Positions 62,116 to 64,000 of a stretch of DNA of 64,000 nt are shown piece after piece. Position 1 is the stretch's first letter; every line of letters starts with the position of its first letter. This DNA comes from Sipunculus nudus. Its lineage: Eukaryota > Annelida > Sipuncula > Golfingiida > Sipunculidae. The position numbers were made by a program, and so were the translations under genes. The stretch lies in contig CM049306.1 in the NCBI GenBank assembly GCA_026874595.1, forward strand, positions 82,608,142-82,672,141, in the 5' to 3' direction. Under the pieces are notes generated by a model. The model had not been told where the DNA came from. It worked only from the letters and a program-made list of their open reading frames with translations, and did no database searches.

Positions 62116-62216
62116 TGAACATTTATAATTTATATTGTCTTGTAAAAAAGCGCTAAATGTTAATGCTTTATGTAAAATGCGAAAGATAACTTGATTTGAG
62201 CCCTTGTATATCCTTG

Positions 62217-62218
<2 letters not shown>

Positions 62219-62280
<62 letters not shown>
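62219..62280. repeat. (TA)n microsatellite
   Basis: Pure TA array, 105 bp after the previous one. Confidence 0.95.
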
Positions 62281-62282
<2 letters not shown>

Positions 62283-64000
62283 CCACTACTCATGAACCAA
62301 ATAAAAAAAAGAAGAGGCGAAGAAAGTCACTTTAAAAGTACCCGATTCTAATTGGGATAAAAGGTAAGCAAAAGGAAAGAAAGTTCATAGCATAGTCTCT
62401 ACTTGTAAAGGGCATTTGTAAAGTTTGGTGCAGTCATCCCATTTTGATAGACCCATGATACAGAAAAAAAGTAAGGTTTTACCAAGGTCCGCTTGTTTAT
62501 GGTAGTTATTTCCTAAAGGAAATAAGATGAAGAAATGAGAAAGACCCTCTGATCCATGCCATTAACACTCCCTTCTTAGAGCACAAATAAATTGTGCAAA
62601 TGACAACTAGCACAAAATAAACTCGACTGATCCAGCTGCAGTGACCAAGTGCAAGAACTAAAATATACATAAAAAAGATTTGTCTGAGACATCAAACCCC
62701 CGCCGATATGACCTTTAAGCCACCCGCAGATACTTAATAGTTCTGTTATAATGAAATAACCATACCAATTTGAAAGAATACTTTTAATTATTTTTTACCC
62801 GGATTGAATCCGGATTAAATAAAACTTAATGGATTGATCTGCGGGTGTCTTCCTAACCCTCCGCAGCACATACAATCCGAGGGTAAAGTGTAATTCCTCT
62901 TCCCACGCGGAGGAGTTATAACCATATAAGTTCGGGTTCTACTACCGGTAATAAAACAAAAATTTCAAACCAAAAGGGTAAAGACTTTGAAAGAAGAGAG
63001 GAAAGTTTCGGGGCAGAGGAAATTATTTATGATTATACAAGAAAAAAAATCAATACACACAGACGTGTCCGTTTCAGGGCATTTATGGATGACAAAAAAA
63101 CGCCACCAACTCCAAGGTCGTAATGATATAGCTAAACATTGAGAGCACGAGTTTAAGGTTTGTTTTATAAGTCACTAGAAACACCACAAAAGGCCCATGG
63201 GAAAGGTGAAAGTGACTTTATCAATTAAAATACCTAGAATGACCCAGCAATTCCGTCTCTAGATTGGCAAGAATGAGGTGCTATAAGGTAAGCGCAAGTC
63301 AGGTTTCATTAATTTCATTCTAAATGGCCGTGCTTAAGATCCAACACATTTTGAATATTAAAGAAAATACATGCTCAATGTGACAGTTTGGATAACATTA
63401 TACTAAAGCATGAACGCTTTATTTCAGGGGACAGAAAAATTCCAAGGTTTTCAAATGATTGAAAGGAAGAGACGAAAGCTTTCTGCTCTCTTTCAGTTCT
63501 TCACTTGATTCCATTAAACAGCTGGAATATTATTGCCGTGATGGAGTTATGAAAAAGGCTTACGTGACATAAACGGGGCGTAAGTCATTCCTATAAAACC
63601 TACTTGAGTTCATGAACATTTCTTAATCGTGGCCACAAATGATCCCGTCGTAATTGATTCCTTATTTCAACACCAATGTGAATTATCCCTCTCTTTCATA
63701 TTGTGTATGCAATCGAAAATCCGATACTAAACACGGCGGGAAACTAGCCACAATCACTGCTTATTTGCAGCGAAAGCCAAAATCAACTACCAGAGGAAAT
63801 CCCTTCATTTCTGTTCTGTCTAATTAATTTACCTAAGCCGTTTTAAAATTTGAATTAGGCTGAAATCCACACTGACAGTGGCCATTCATTCAGGTTCATC
63901 TCATTAAAGGTATTAAGTTGTGTAGGAGGCTTTCTAGTTGTGTTAAGGCACTACATTTCAGACCTGAATTCCCGGTGTATAGACTTTTAGGTTATACCCC
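62281..64000. other. Intergenic; low repeat content
   Basis: No gene. From about 63100 onwards the sequence lacks simple repeats and keeps a mixed composition with TTAATTA and CCATTCATT-type motifs. It could hold conserved regulatory DNA, but this is only an impression. Confidence 0.3.

Overview
The window looks like a gene-poor stretch of an animal genome, most likely a marine lophotrochozoan such as a mollusc. The reasons are the AT-rich base composition, the very many (TA)n arrays and homopolymer G/C runs, the co-occurrence of L1/Tx1-type LINE, Penelope-like and hAT-like remnants, and a single intronless biogenic-amine receptor gene. No species name can be supported from the sequence alone.

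Only one intact protein-coding gene is convincing: a class A amine GPCR of the serotonin 5-HT1/5-HT7 type on the minus strand (23716-25329). It is a single exon with every hallmark residue in place. The apparent start further upstream at 25413 is a GTG; the first ATG in frame is at 25329 and gives 537 residues.

The rest is intergenic DNA shaped by mobile elements. At 3.0, 13.0, 54.5, 56.9 and 59.0 kb lie five related 0.76-0.90 kb TG...CA elements with TATA boxes, best read as solo LTRs of one retrotransposon family in two subfamilies, all in the same orientation. A decayed L1/Tx1-type LINE lies reversed at about 40.9-44.3 kb and still shows ORF1, endonuclease, reverse transcriptase and C-terminal segments. 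A 5'-truncated Penelope-like element with a GIY-YIG endonuclease lies reversed at 55.5-57.7 kb. It is bounded by inverted repeats and split by one of the solo LTRs. hAT-like non-autonomous elements occur at 1.2, 11.3, 45.4-47.0 and 51.6 kb. A TIR element made largely of internal palindromes sits between two (TA)n arrays at 14.06-14.43 kb. A four-copy dispersed family (8.7, 29.1, 38.5, 49.8 kb), a two-copy GGACTCG-rich family (27.7, 30.8 kb) and palindromic ATCGAT repeats (17.5, 36.0, 36.9 kb) could not be assigned to a named class.

Tandem repeats are prominent: about twenty (TA)n arrays, a 1.6 kb degenerate 25/27-bp minisatellite (52.27-53.90 kb), an exact 26-bp minisatellite (27.75-27.93 kb), and CT, GA, GT, GGAA, TCTA and AGT arrays. 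Several mobile elements abut (TA)n arrays. I found no CRISPR array, rRNA or functional tRNA gene, and no operon organisation. No undescribed coding system is evident; the most unusual items are the repeat architectures listed under findings.
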